From NCBI RefSeq assembly GCF_013113835.1, contig NZ_VTYQ01000010.1, forward strand, positions 49,773-113,772: 64,000 nt of DNA, read 5' to 3'. The translations under genes and the position numbers were made by a program. Positions 1 through 7,705 of the stretch are shown piece after piece; the stretch's first letter is position 1; each line of letters opens with the position of its first letter. This stretch comes from Vibrio sp. RE88. Its GTDB lineage: Bacteria; Pseudomonadota; Gammaproteobacteria; Enterobacterales; Vibrionaceae. Under the pieces are notes generated by a model. That model did no database searches and was not told the origin of the DNA. It was given only the letters and a program-made list of their open reading frames with translations.

Positions 1-59
1 GTGGACAGGTATCCCACTGATTAAGCTTAACAATGTTGCATTTACCTATCCGCTTTTAC

Positions 60-91
60 TTGATTGGTTATATGTGAGTCTAAATGATAAT
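60..91 (+). promoter_or_regulatory. candidate galE promoter
   Basis: A TTGGTT hexamer at 64-69 and a GATAAT hexamer at 86-91 are 16 bp apart and resemble sigma-70 -35 and -10 elements. The GalR-type palindrome begins immediately downstream, so repressor binding would cover the transcription start. The assignment is by eye; no start site is known. Confidence 0.4.
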
Positions 92-92
92 T

Positions 93-110
93 TGTGGAAA
101 CGTTTACACA
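93..110 (+). promoter_or_regulatory. GalR operator upstream of galE
   Basis: The 18-bp near-perfect palindrome TGTGGAAACGTTTACACA matches the GalR/GalS-type operator pattern GTG-N-AA-N-CG-N-TT-N-CAC, with the central CG typical of LacI-family sites. It lies about 95 bp upstream of galE and overlaps the expected start region. The cognate repressor gene, galR, sits at the other end of the operon. Confidence 0.8.
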
Positions 111-120
111 ATGCGAATTT

Positions 121-137
121 GATCACGGAAAGTGATC
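121..137 (+). repeat. inverted repeat in the galE leader
   Basis: GATCAC-GGAAA-GTGATC is a perfect 6-bp inverted repeat with a 5-nt spacer between the GalR operator and galE. A nearly identical core, TCAC-GAAAA-GTGA, occurs at 9914-9926 upstream of the AraC-type gene. It could be a second operator or a small hairpin in the leader mRNA. Function is unknown. Confidence 0.5.
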
Positions 138-204
138 CTTGTTGATTGCTAGACTTTTAGCGAACCGAAGATCACACACTAGGCGTTTAGACAGAGAGGC
201 AAGA

Positions 205-1224
205 GTGAAAGTACTAGTCACAGGTGGAATGGGTTACATCGGCAGTCATACCTGCGTGCAGATGATTGAAGCGGGCATGGAACCGATCATCATTGATAAC
301 TTATGTAATGCGAAACAGGCGGTGTTAGATCGAATAGAAGCGCTTACAGGCCAGCGACCGTGTTTTCATTTGGGCGACATTCGTGACGAAGCTTTTCTGG
401 ATAGCGTTTTTGAGCAGCATCAGATTGGCGCGGTCATTCACTTCGCTGGTCTGAAAGCGGTGGGGGAGTCAGTCCAAAAACCACTTGAGTACTACGACAA
501 CAACGTGAATGGCTCTTTGGTGCTGGCGCGTGCGATGCGCAAAGCTGGTGTAAAGAGCATCGTCTTCAGTTCGTCAGCGACCGTTTATGGCGACCCTGAG
601 GTGGTACCGATTACGGAAGACTCGCCAACTGGCGCCACGACCAACCCTTATGGCCGCAGCAAATACATGGTGGAGCAATGCTTGAGTGATCTTTTCGCAG
701 CCGATGATAGCTGGAGTATTACCTTATTGCGTTACTTCAACCCGGTCGGGGCTCATCCGTCCGGCACTATGGGCGAAGACCCGCAAGGCATCCCAAACAA
801 TTTGATGCCATTCATTGCTCAAGTGGCCGTTGGGCGCCGAGAAAAGTTATCGGTGTTTGGTGATGATTATCCAACCCCAGATGGCACCGGTGTGCGTGAT
901 TATATTCATGTTATGGATTTAGCCGATGGCCACATTGCGGCCTTAAAGTCAGTCGGTGAACAAGCCGGGCTACACATCTATAACCTAGGTACGGGCCGAG
1001 GTTCCAGCGTTCTTGAGATGGTGGATGCGTTTGGCGCTGCTTGTGGTAAGCCAGTGCCTTATGAGTTGTGCCCGCGTCGATCGGGTGACATTGCAGAGTG
1101 TTGGGCAAGTACTGAAAAGGCCGAACAGGAACTGGGCTGGAAAGCGACGCGCAGTGTGGCGGAGATGAGCGCGGATACTTGGCGCTGGCAATCGGACAAC
1201 CCGTCCGGATATCCCGATGTTTAA
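205..1224 (+). CDS. galE: UDP-glucose 4-epimerase
   Basis: Interconverts UDP-galactose and UDP-glucose in the cytoplasm, the last step of the Leloir pathway. The N-terminus has the NAD-binding Rossmann motif GGMGYIGSH; the SSSATVYG segment supplies the catalytic Ser/Thr and YGRSK the catalytic Tyr-x3-Lys. I chose the GTG at 205 (V-K-V-L-V-T-G-G) because it gives 339 aa, close to the 338 aa of the E. coli enzyme, and has a purine-rich AGAGAGG upstream. The open frame extends back to 139, but that adds 22 unrelated Arg-rich residues. It is first gene of galETKM, 61 bp before galT, and is probably repressed by GalR at 93-110. Confidence 0.95.
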   Translation: MKVLVTGGMGYIGSHTCVQMIEAGMEPIIIDNLCNAKQAVLDRIEALTGQRPCFHLGDIRDEAFLDSVFEQHQIGAVIHFAGLKAVGESVQKPLEYYDNNVNGSLVLARAMRKAGVKSIVFSSSATVYGDPEVVPITEDSPTGATTNPYGRSKYMVEQCLSDLFAADDSWSITLLRYFNPVGAHPSGTMGEDPQGIPNNLMPFIAQVAVGRREKLSVFGDDYPTPDGTGVRDYIHVMDLADGHIAALKSVGEQAGLHIYNLGTGRGSSVLEMVDAFGAACGKPVPYELCPRRSGDIAECWASTEKAEQELGWKATRSVAEMSADTWRWQSDNPSGYPDV

Positions 1225-1285
1225 GTGGGACTGATCCTGATTGAAATGCAGAACAAGATTGAATTTTTTAAGTTGAGTAATTGAG

Positions 1286-2338
1286 ATGTCGAAGATTGAG
1301 TTTAACCCTGTGGATCACCCACATCGTCGCTACAACCCACTGACAGGTCAGTGGATATTGGTCTCACCACACAGAGCGAAACGCCCTTGGAGTGGCGCCG
1401 ATGAAAATCCAGCGGTTGATGAGCTTCCGAGCTATGACGAGAAATGTTTTCTGTGCCCGACAAACGAGAGAATCTCTGGTGATGTAAACCCGGATTATCA
1501 GGGGACGTATGTGTTTACCAATGATTTTGCCGCTTTGATGACGGATTCGCCTGAGGCACCGCAATCTAACAGCCCATTGTTTAAAACTCAGGGTGCTCGC
1601 GGATTAAGTCGAGTGATCTGTTTTTCTCCAGACCACAGCAAAACATTGCCAGAGCTGCCAGTGGAAAAGATCCGCGGTGTTATTGATACCTGGAATGAAC
1701 AAATTGAAGAACTGGGTCAAGAGTACGTATGGGTGCAAGCGTTTGAGAACAAGGGCGAAACCATGGGCTGTTCACAGCCTCACCCACACGGACAAATCTG
1801 GGCCAATAGCTTTTTACCCAATGAAATTGAACGTAAAGAGCATCACTTAAAAACGTATTACGACGAACATGGTTCCAATCTTCTGGTCGATTACGTAGAC
1901 GCTGAGCTAAAAGATGGCTCACGCATTGTGGTCGAAACTGAGCACTGGGTGGCACTGGTGCCGTATTGGGCGGCTTGGCCGTTTGAGACCATGTTATTAC
2001 CGAAAACTCATATCCGCCGCATGAATGAGCTGAGCGAAGCGCAGCGTGACGATCTTGCCGTAGCAATCAAAAAGCTCACGAGCCGTTATGACAACCTGTT
2101 CCAGTGCTCTTTTCCATATTCCATGGGCTGGCATTACGCGCCTTTCTTTGAACAGGGAACGGATATTGAACATTGGCAATTGCATGCGTTGTTCTACCCG
2201 CCACTACTGCGCAGTGCCTCAGTGCGTAAGTTTATGGTCGGATACGAGATGCTCGCGGAGAGTCAGCGTGATTTGACTGCGGAACAGGCGGCGCAGCGCC
2301 TGCGTGACGTCAGTGATGTGCACTACAAAGAAGGATAA
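1286..2338 (+). CDS. galT: galactose-1-phosphate uridylyltransferase
   Basis: Transfers UMP from UDP-glucose to galactose-1-phosphate in the Leloir pathway. At 350 aa it matches the family (E. coli 348). Visible motifs are the zinc-site Cys pair in CFLCP (about residues 53-56) and the nucleotidyl-transfer motif HPHGQ, whose second His carries the UMP intermediate. The HWVALVPYWAAWPFE block near residue 215 is typical of GalT. It is second in the operon, between galE and galK. Confidence 0.97.
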   Translation: MSKIEFNPVDHPHRRYNPLTGQWILVSPHRAKRPWSGADENPAVDELPSYDEKCFLCPTNERISGDVNPDYQGTYVFTNDFAALMTDSPEAPQSNSPLFKTQGARGLSRVICFSPDHSKTLPELPVEKIRGVIDTWNEQIEELGQEYVWVQAFENKGETMGCSQPHPHGQIWANSFLPNEIERKEHHLKTYYDEHGSNLLVDYVDAELKDGSRIVVETEHWVALVPYWAAWPFETMLLPKTHIRRMNELSEAQRDDLAVAIKKLTSRYDNLFQCSFPYSMGWHYAPFFEQGTDIEHWQLHALFYPPLLRSASVRKFMVGYEMLAESQRDLTAEQAAQRLRDVSDVHYKEG

Positions 2339-2340
2339 TT

Positions 2341-2358
2341 CCGCTCTATTTTGAGCGG
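2341..2358 (+). other. galT-galK intergenic hairpin
   Basis: CCGCTC-TATTTT-GAGCGG forms a 6-bp GC-rich stem just after the galT stop codon. No U-run follows, so it is not a good intrinsic terminator. It may stabilise or mark the 3' end of galET mRNA inside the operon. A second short inverted repeat, GTGAT-N5-ATCAC, lies at 2402-2416. Confidence 0.5.
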
Positions 2359-2449
2359 TAACCTTGACCCAATAGAGATGTGACGAATCAAATTTTCGGT
2401 GGTGATTATTGATCACTGAAAACTAACAACTTAAGGCTAGGAATCTAAT

Positions 2450-3610
2450 ATGTCAGAACTCACTCAAGCAGTAAAAGCATCGTTTAAACAGGTGCTGAAT
2501 TACCAACCCAGCCACATTATTCAGGCGCCGGGGCGAGTCAACCTGATTGGAGAGCACACCGACTACAATGATGGTTTTGTCCTACCATGTGCCATTAACT
2601 ATCAGACGGTAGTGGCGGCTGCAAAACGAGATGACAGTCGAGTCCGCATCATTGCGGTTGATTATGATGATCAGGTGGATGAGTTTGACCTCGCTGAAGA
2701 GATCACTTTCCAACAAGACAAGATGTGGGCGAATTACATCCGAGGTGTGGTGAAGTTTTTACTGCAGCGCGGTTATGACATCCAAGGTGCTGATCTTGCG
2801 GTGAGTGGCAATGTCCCTCAGGGGGCTGGGCTGAGTTCTTCGGCTGCACTAGAAGTCGTGATTGGTCAGACGTTCAAAGTACTCTACAACCTTGAAATGA
2901 CTCAGGCAGAAGTTGCACTTAATGGCCAACAGGCAGAAAACGAATTCGTTGGCTGCAACTGCGGGATTATGGATCAGATGATTTCGGCTGAGGCAATGGA
3001 AAACCACGCTATGCTGCTGGATTGCCGTTCTCTGGAAACGCAGCCCGTTTCTATGCCAGAAGACGTGGCCGTGATGATCATTAACAGTAATAAACAGCGC
3101 GGTTTAGTGGGGAGTGAATACAACACCCGACGTGAGCAGTGTGAGAACGCTGCACAGCGTTTCGGTGTTAAAGCGTTACGTGATGTCACCATTGAGCAGT
3201 TTAATGCGCAATCTGAGATGCTTGATGACGTTGTTGCCAAACGCGCTCGCCATGTGATTACTGAAAATGACCGTACGCTTGAAGCCGCTGATGCATTAAG
3301 AACCAATGACCTTAAACGTATGGGAGAGTTGATGGCTCAGTCTCATGCTTCAATGCGTGATGATTTTGAGATTACTGTGTTTGAGGTCGACACCTTAGTT
3401 GAGATTGTTAAGTCCGTGATTGGTGAGCAAGGCGGTGTACGTATGACAGGTGGTGGCTTCGGCGGTTGTATTGTGGCTTTAGTACCACCCTCACTAGTAG
3501 ACAAAGTGACGGAAGCGGTTGAGAACCAGTACCACGCGGCGACAGGGCTAAAAGAATCTATCTATGTTTGTCAGGCTAAAAGTGGTGCTGGCTTAGTCGA
3601 AGCCTTATAA
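2450..3610 (+). CDS. galK: galactokinase
   Basis: Phosphorylates galactose with ATP to galactose-1-phosphate. It is a 386-aa GHMP kinase with the galactokinase signature GRVNLIGEHTDY near residue 28, the phosphate-binding loop GAGLSSSAAL near residue 126, and the C-terminal GGGFGGC motif. It starts at an ATG preceded by TAGGAATC. The 111-bp gap after galT is the longest in the operon and holds two inverted repeats. galM follows after 9 bp. Confidence 0.97.
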   Translation: MSELTQAVKASFKQVLNYQPSHIIQAPGRVNLIGEHTDYNDGFVLPCAINYQTVVAAAKRDDSRVRIIAVDYDDQVDEFDLAEEITFQQDKMWANYIRGVVKFLLQRGYDIQGADLAVSGNVPQGAGLSSSAALEVVIGQTFKVLYNLEMTQAEVALNGQQAENEFVGCNCGIMDQMISAEAMENHAMLLDCRSLETQPVSMPEDVAVMIINSNKQRGLVGSEYNTRREQCENAAQRFGVKALRDVTIEQFNAQSEMLDDVVAKRARHVITENDRTLEAADALRTNDLKRMGELMAQSHASMRDDFEITVFEVDTLVEIVKSVIGEQGGVRMTGGGFGGCIVALVPPSLVDKVTEAVENQYHAATGLKESIYVCQAKSGAGLVEAL

Positions 3611-3619
3611 GGACCAACC

Positions 3620-4678
3620 ATGAAATCATCCTTATTTGTGACAATGACTGAGCAGCCTGCTTTTGACGGTCAGCCTGCTCAGCTTGTGGAATTGACCAAT
3701 GCTGCAGGGGGCAGCATTGTGTTGATGGACATCGGAGCCACCTGGCTCAGTTGTCAGCTACCTTTGGCGTGCGGCGAGCAACGCGAGGTCTTACTTGGTG
3801 TAGGGGCCATGTCTGACTTTCAAGCTCAACAAAGTTACTTGGGGGTAACAGTAGGGCGCTACGCAAACCGCATTGCCAAAGGTTGTTTTGAGTTGGAAGG
3901 GAAGACACATCAGCTCACAACCAATCAGGCTGGTAACTGCTTACATGGCGGCACAGTCGGAATGGATAAAGTACGCTGGAAAATTGTCGAGCAAAGTCAA
4001 AGCAAGGTGGTGTTCAGCTATCAGTCTAAGGATGGAGATCAGGGTTTTCCTGGTAACTTAGATGCCTCAGTTTGCTATTCGCTGAGCGAAGACAATCAGG
4101 TCGAAATTCGTTATCTGGCAACGACCGATAAAGCAACGCCAGTCAACTTAACTAATCACGCCTACTTTAACCTTCATGGAGCTGAATCCGGTATTGACGG
4201 ACGTGAGCATCTTCTGCAAATCGACGCAGAGTATTACTTGCCGATATCCGAAGATGGCATTCCACATGGTTCATTGTCTTTAGTCGATGGTACTGGGTTT
4301 GACTTTAGATGGCAGAAAGTCATTCGTCAGGACTTTTTGCTTGATGGGCAGCAGCAAATCGCCAAGGGGTATGATCACAGCTTCTATTTTGATCCTAAAC
4401 GCAATAAACGTCAGCCTATCGCCCGTTTATCCAGTCAGGATGGCAAAGTGAAGATGAGTGTAACCACCGATAAACCCGCACTTCAACTGTATACCGGAAA
4501 CTGGTTAGAAGGCACACCTAGCCGCAGTGGTAGCACGTATTCAGATTACGCTGGGGTGGCGCTAGAAACTCAATTTTTGCCTGACTCACCCAATCACTCT
4601 GAGTGGCCTCAACCGAGTTGTATTCTCAAACCGAATCAAGAGTACTGTTACTCGACGGTTTACGCTTTTGAGTGTTAA
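3620..4678 (+). CDS. galM: galactose mutarotase (aldose 1-epimerase)
   Basis: Interconverts alpha and beta anomers of galactose so that galactokinase receives its substrate. The 352-aa protein shows the conserved VGRYANRI segment, the catalytic-His motif TNHAYFNL near residue 176, and the late acidic motif ALETQFLPDSPNH that carries the general base Glu. It starts 9 bp after galK with AAGGACC as ribosome-binding site, so it is translated with the operon. An intrinsic terminator follows at 4698-4724. Confidence 0.95.
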   Translation: MKSSLFVTMTEQPAFDGQPAQLVELTNAAGGSIVLMDIGATWLSCQLPLACGEQREVLLGVGAMSDFQAQQSYLGVTVGRYANRIAKGCFELEGKTHQLTTNQAGNCLHGGTVGMDKVRWKIVEQSQSKVVFSYQSKDGDQGFPGNLDASVCYSLSEDNQVEIRYLATTDKATPVNLTNHAYFNLHGAESGIDGREHLLQIDAEYYLPISEDGIPHGSLSLVDGTGFDFRWQKVIRQDFLLDGQQQIAKGYDHSFYFDPKRNKRQPIARLSSQDGKVKMSVTTDKPALQLYTGNWLEGTPSRSGSTYSDYAGVALETQFLPDSPNHSEWPQPSCILKPNQEYCYSTVYAFEC

Positions 4679-4697
4679 ACATGGAAGGCTAACTATC

Positions 4698-4724
4698 AAG
4701 AAGGCGCTGAGACAGCGCCTTCTT
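4698..4724. terminator. bidirectional terminator between galM and galR
   Basis: AAGAAGGCGCTG and CAGCGCCTTCTT form a 12-bp stem with an AGA loop, flanked by A-rich and T-rich ends. It lies between the convergent galM and galR stop codons and can serve both strands. Confidence 0.85.
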
Positions 4725-4733
4725 TGTTAATTG

Positions 4734-5732
4734 CTATAGCCGCTCAACGGAATTTCGTCGCACCACTGTTGGTGAGAAGATAATGGTGTCGTTCTCGACA
4801 GGCTCTTGACGAGCATACGACAAAGCAAGGCGTGCGGCCTTATCTGCCATCATTTGAATTGGGTAGCGTACGGTACTCAGGCGAGGGTGGACGTAGCGAG
4901 CGATCAGTCCATCATCAAAACCCATCATCGATACCTGTTGTGGTACCTGAATCCCATTTTCATCCAGAACGGATAATGCGCCAGCGGCCATGTAGTCGTT
5001 GTAAGCGACAACGCCAGTGATCTCTAACGATTTGGTTAGTAGGTTGGTCATTGCAATTTCACCACCATCGTTATTCGGCTCACCGTATTCGATATAGCTA
5101 CTCGGCAACTCAATATTATGATCTCGCAGTGCGGCAAGGTAGCCTTCAACTCGTTGTTGTGAATCTTCAATCCCGTGGTTAGAAGCGACACAGGCAATCT
5201 TGGTATGACCGTGACGAATCAAGTACTCCGTTGCTAGGTAAGCCCCTTTATGGTTATCGAGCGAGATACAACGTTCCGCCAATTGAGGAATATGACGATT
5301 GATGATGACCATTCCTTTGACTTCTTTGGCGTAGCCAATCAGTTCTTCATCGGAGAGACCTTTAGCGTGGATGACGAGGGCTTCACAGCGATTGTTGATC
5401 AGAAGTTCGATCGCTTTTCGCTCTTGTTCAGCATCGTGATAACCATTGCCAATCAAAATATGTTTACCGTGCTCATGAGCAACCGTGTCAACAGCTTTGA
5501 CTAAAGTGCCGAAAAACGGATCGGAAACATCACTAACCAGCACACCCATGGTATTGGTACTTTGACTGACCAGTGAACGCGCTGCTGCGTTGGGGCGATA
5601 GCCAAGCTTATCCATTGCTTTGGTGACTGAATCAACGGACGACTGGCTGGCTTTAGGGGATTTATTAATAACGCGTGAAACCGTTGCGATAGAGACTCCC
5701 GCTTCTTTTGCCACATCCTTTATCGTTGCCAT
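4734..5732 (-). CDS. galR: LacI-family repressor of the galactose operon
   Basis: A 332-aa LacI/GalR-family transcription factor. The N-terminal helix-turn-helix with ATIKDVAKEAGVSIATVSRV and the hinge motif NAAARSL are followed by a periplasmic-binding-protein-like effector domain (about residues 60-330) that should bind galactose or a derivative. It is convergent with galETKM, and a fitting operator lies upstream of galE. Operator-like GTGTAAACG in its own upstream region (5854-5868) suggests autoregulation. The effector and the exact GalR/GalS equivalence are inferred from family and context. Confidence 0.9.
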   Translation of the reverse strand: MATIKDVAKEAGVSIATVSRVINKSPKASQSSVDSVTKAMDKLGYRPNAAARSLVSQSTNTMGVLVSDVSDPFFGTLVKAVDTVAHEHGKHILIGNGYHDAEQERKAIELLINNRCEALVIHAKGLSDEELIGYAKEVKGMVIINRHIPQLAERCISLDNHKGAYLATEYLIRHGHTKIACVASNHGIEDSQQRVEGYLAALRDHNIELPSSYIEYGEPNNDGGEIAMTNLLTKSLEITGVVAYNDYMAAGALSVLDENGIQVPQQVSMMGFDDGLIARYVHPRLSTVRYPIQMMADKAARLALSYARQEPVENDTIIFSPTVVRRNSVERL

Positions 5733-5853
5733 GCTTTACCTCATAAGTTGAACCTGAACATTAAACACTGTTTGTGAAAATGAAGCAATTTGAGACACTT
5801 TTTACTGCGATAAATGCGATCTTTACCACTTGTTATGTAAGAGTTAAGTGTTA

Positions 5854-5869
5854 GTGTAAACGTTGTCTT
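5854..5869 (-). promoter_or_regulatory. possible second GalR site in the galR-csaA intergenic region
   Basis: GTGTAAACGTTGTCTT has a perfect left half (GTGTAAACG) and a degenerate right half compared with the galE operator. It sits between the divergent galR and csaA start codons, where it could mediate autoregulation. Weak evidence because only one half matches. Confidence 0.35.
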
Positions 5870-5896
5870 TTAGTAAATTTTACTTGGAGTTTTATC

Positions 5897-6229
5897 ATGG
5901 ATACGATCGCTTACACTGATTTTTCAAAACTGGAGATGCGAACAGGCAAGATCATTGAAGTTGCCCGTCATCAAAACGCCGATAAACTGTACATTGTTCA
6001 AATTGATGTTGGGGAAAGGCGACTGCAGACCGTCACAAGCTTAGTGCCTTATTACACGGAGCAAGAGCTGATGGGCAAAGAAGTGGTGGTGCTATGTAAC
6101 CTCGCCAAAGCCAAGATGCGTGGCGAAACTTCTGAGTGTATGTTGCTATGTGCTGAAACCGATGACGAGTCAGAAAGTGTTTTGCTGACTCCTGAACGAT
6201 CAATGCCGGTGGGGACGCGTGTTGTTTAG
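5897..6229 (+). CDS. csaA: CsaA-like tRNA-binding-domain protein
   Basis: A 110-aa stand-alone tRNA-binding (EMAP/OB-fold) domain like CsaA, described in other bacteria as a dimeric chaperone-like or tRNA-binding protein. Family features are FSKLEMRTGKI near the start, ADKLYIVQIDVGE, and the late NLAKAKMRGETSECMLL block. An ATG at 5897 follows TTGGAGTTTTATC. It is divergent from galR with 164 bp between them. The cellular role in Vibrio is not evident from context. Confidence 0.85.
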   Translation: MDTIAYTDFSKLEMRTGKIIEVARHQNADKLYIVQIDVGERRLQTVTSLVPYYTEQELMGKEVVVLCNLAKAKMRGETSECMLLCAETDDESESVLLTPERSMPVGTRVV

Positions 6230-6337
6230 CCTAGAGACTGTATCACCAGCCTGACTGTATAATTAGCATTCATATTTAATATGATAATGAGATGCTGATC
6301 ATTATATGAAATATTAATGGTTTTATTTATTGGTGGG

Positions 6338-6390
6338 ATTCCTATATTCGCACGCGAACTTTTATGAAGTAGTTCAAAACATATAGGAAT
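6338..6390 (+). promoter_or_regulatory. leader hairpin that sequesters the Shine-Dalgarno of the outer-membrane gene
   Basis: ATTCCTATAT (6338-6347) is perfectly complementary to ATATAGGAAT (6381-6390). The right arm contains the AGGA ribosome-binding site for the ATG at 6395. A smaller inner pair, GAACT (6356-6360) with AGTTC (6371-6375), could extend the fold. The structure resembles a translation-controlling leader such as a thermometer or sRNA target, but no function is known. Confidence 0.5.
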
Positions 6391-6394
6391 TATA

Positions 6395-6997
6395 ATGAAT
6401 AAAAAATTATTAGCGGCTCTAGTCGCGGCAGTTTCATTTCAGGCAGTTGGTGCGGAAAACGTAGATGTACAGCAGGCTGAACGCGGTTACCTTGAAAATG
6501 GCTGGTATCTAGGTGCAGATATCATTGATACCGATGTTAATGCGACAAACTGGGATGGTGCAAGCTCTACGGGTGATGTGTCATCTACAAGTGCAGCACT
6601 AGCAATTGGTTATAACTTCCATATCGCTGACTCATTTGTTGTTGGTCTAGAAGCTGAGTACGCGCTTTACGGATCTTTTGATATTGCCCTGAAAGGCGAT
6701 ACTGCGGTGAATAGCCTTGAGTTTTCAGCGTTTAACTTGAACGTGAAACCTCAGTACTACTTTGGTAACTCAGGTTTCTATCTAGGTGGAATCTTTGGTA
6801 TCGGTGGTGTTGGTGGTGAAAACAAGTCCAACGGTTCTACGGCTTCTGGCTCTTCAGTACTTTACGGTGTTGAAGCAGGCTATGCATTCAATAACAATTG
6901 GAGCATTAACGCTGGATATCGTACGACAACGGCAGAGTACGACAATGCAGACTTCGATATGGACACTTTGTTCTTAGGTCTTGATTACAAGTTCTAA
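6395..6997 (+). CDS. small outer-membrane beta-barrel protein
   Basis: A 200-aa exported protein with a typical signal peptide (basic NKK, hydrophobic core, AVGA cleavage site after residue 20). The mature part has alternating aromatic and polar strands (GWYLGADI, AIGYNFHI, FVVGLEAEYALYG, FYLGGIFGIGG, WSINAGYRTTTAEY) and ends in LFLGLDYKF. The terminal Phe is the usual signal for assembly by the Bam complex. It belongs to the OmpA/OmpX-like eight-strand porin-family group, without a peptidoglycan-binding domain. The function is unknown. Translation may be controlled by the leader hairpin. Confidence 0.8.
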   Translation: MNKKLLAALVAAVSFQAVGAENVDVQQAERGYLENGWYLGADIIDTDVNATNWDGASSTGDVSSTSAALAIGYNFHIADSFVVGLEAEYALYGSFDIALKGDTAVNSLEFSAFNLNVKPQYYFGNSGFYLGGIFGIGGVGGENKSNGSTASGSSVLYGVEAGYAFNNNWSINAGYRTTTAEYDNADFDMDTLFLGLDYKF

Positions 6998-7018
6998 CCG
7001 CTTGTATTACCGAATTGA

Positions 7019-7041
7019 AAAGGGAGCATTATGCTCCCTTT
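7019..7041. terminator. bidirectional terminator
   Basis: AAAGGGAGC and GCTCCCTTT pair around a short ATTAT loop with A-rich and T-rich flanks, between the convergent outer-membrane gene and the gamma-glutamylcyclotransferase-like gene. It overlaps the last codons of the latter. Confidence 0.8.
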
Positions 7042-7583
7042 ATTAGTTTATCAATCACCGGATAATGGTGTTCTTCTACACCAGCGAGGTTGCCATACTT
7101 AGGCGCATGCCGGTCATCTTCTCTTGGGAAGTGCCAGCCGATGGTGTGCTCAATAAATTGTTTGGCAAACTGCTCGGAGATTTCCAGACAGCCTGCTAAT
7201 ACGGTATCGACATAGGTTTGCATGATAGGGCTCAGGTTACATGGTGGCTCTGGGTTATCTTTGATATACACCCAAACCTGATCATTGGCACCAAACGGGT
7301 TATCACACTCAAGCTGTGAATGGGGCACTTCCACTCGATGGTAGCCTCGCTCGCGAACATCAAATTCACTCAGCTCGTCTTCGCTGATTTCGAGTAGAAC
7401 TCCATTGACTAAGCCTTCGCCTTTATTTACGACCAGTGGTGAAAGGATATAACTGTCATCCACTTTACCCCAGTAGCGTCTGAAGCCATGAACAATGGCA
7501 GGCAACGCTTGCGCGGTTTTTCCTGTCAGTTGTCTCGATGCGGAGTTCATTAAACTGCCGTAGCCAAAGATATAAATTGCCAT
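7029..7583 (-). CDS. gamma-glutamylcyclotransferase-like protein
   Basis: A 184-aa protein of the GGCT/AIG2-like fold. The diagnostic substrate-binding loop YGSLM is near the N-terminus (IYIFGYGSLMN) and a conserved acidic FDVRERGYHR segment lies near the middle. Related enzymes form 5-oxoproline from gamma-glutamyl peptides; the real substrate here is unknown. I chose the ATG at 7583 because AGAGGG precedes it at good spacing. An upstream TTG at 7607 would add eight residues without a good ribosome-binding site. Confidence 0.75.
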   Translation of the reverse strand: MAIYIFGYGSLMNSASRQLTGKTAQALPAIVHGFRRYWGKVDDSYILSPLVVNKGEGLVNGVLLEISEDELSEFDVRERGYHRVEVPHSQLECDNPFGANDQVWVYIKDNPEPPCNLSPIMQTYVDTVLAGCLEISEQFAKQFIEHTIGWHFPREDDRHAPKYGNLAGVEEHHYPVIDKLIKGA

Positions 7584-7637
7584 GTATTTTCCCTCTGTGT
7601 TCAACAAACAACCTAAAGGTTTTTACCACAAAAGAAA

Positions 7638-7659
7638 AGACCCCGTAAAAACGGGGTCT
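7638..7659 (-). terminator. terminator after the EIIABC gene
   Basis: AGACCCCGT-AAAA-ACGGGGTCT forms a 9-bp GC-rich stem. Read on the minus strand it is followed by TTTTCTTTTG, so it ends transcripts from the PTS gene at 7706-9601. Confidence 0.8.
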
Positions 7660-7705
7660 GAATAGCGCGCAAAATAGGGGGATGGCGCTTAAGGTGCTTA
7701 AATGA

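Noticed and set aside
139..204. Upstream extension of galE by 22 codons
   Set aside because: The added residues are Arg-rich and unlike GalE, and the GTG at 205 gives the standard length with a better ribosome-binding site.
6284..6305. Fur-box-like inverted repeat ATAATGA-N8-TCATTAT upstream of the outer-membrane gene
   Set aside because: The 8-bp spacer does not fit the Fur 7-1-7 or hexamer arrangement; AT-rich chance symmetry is likely.
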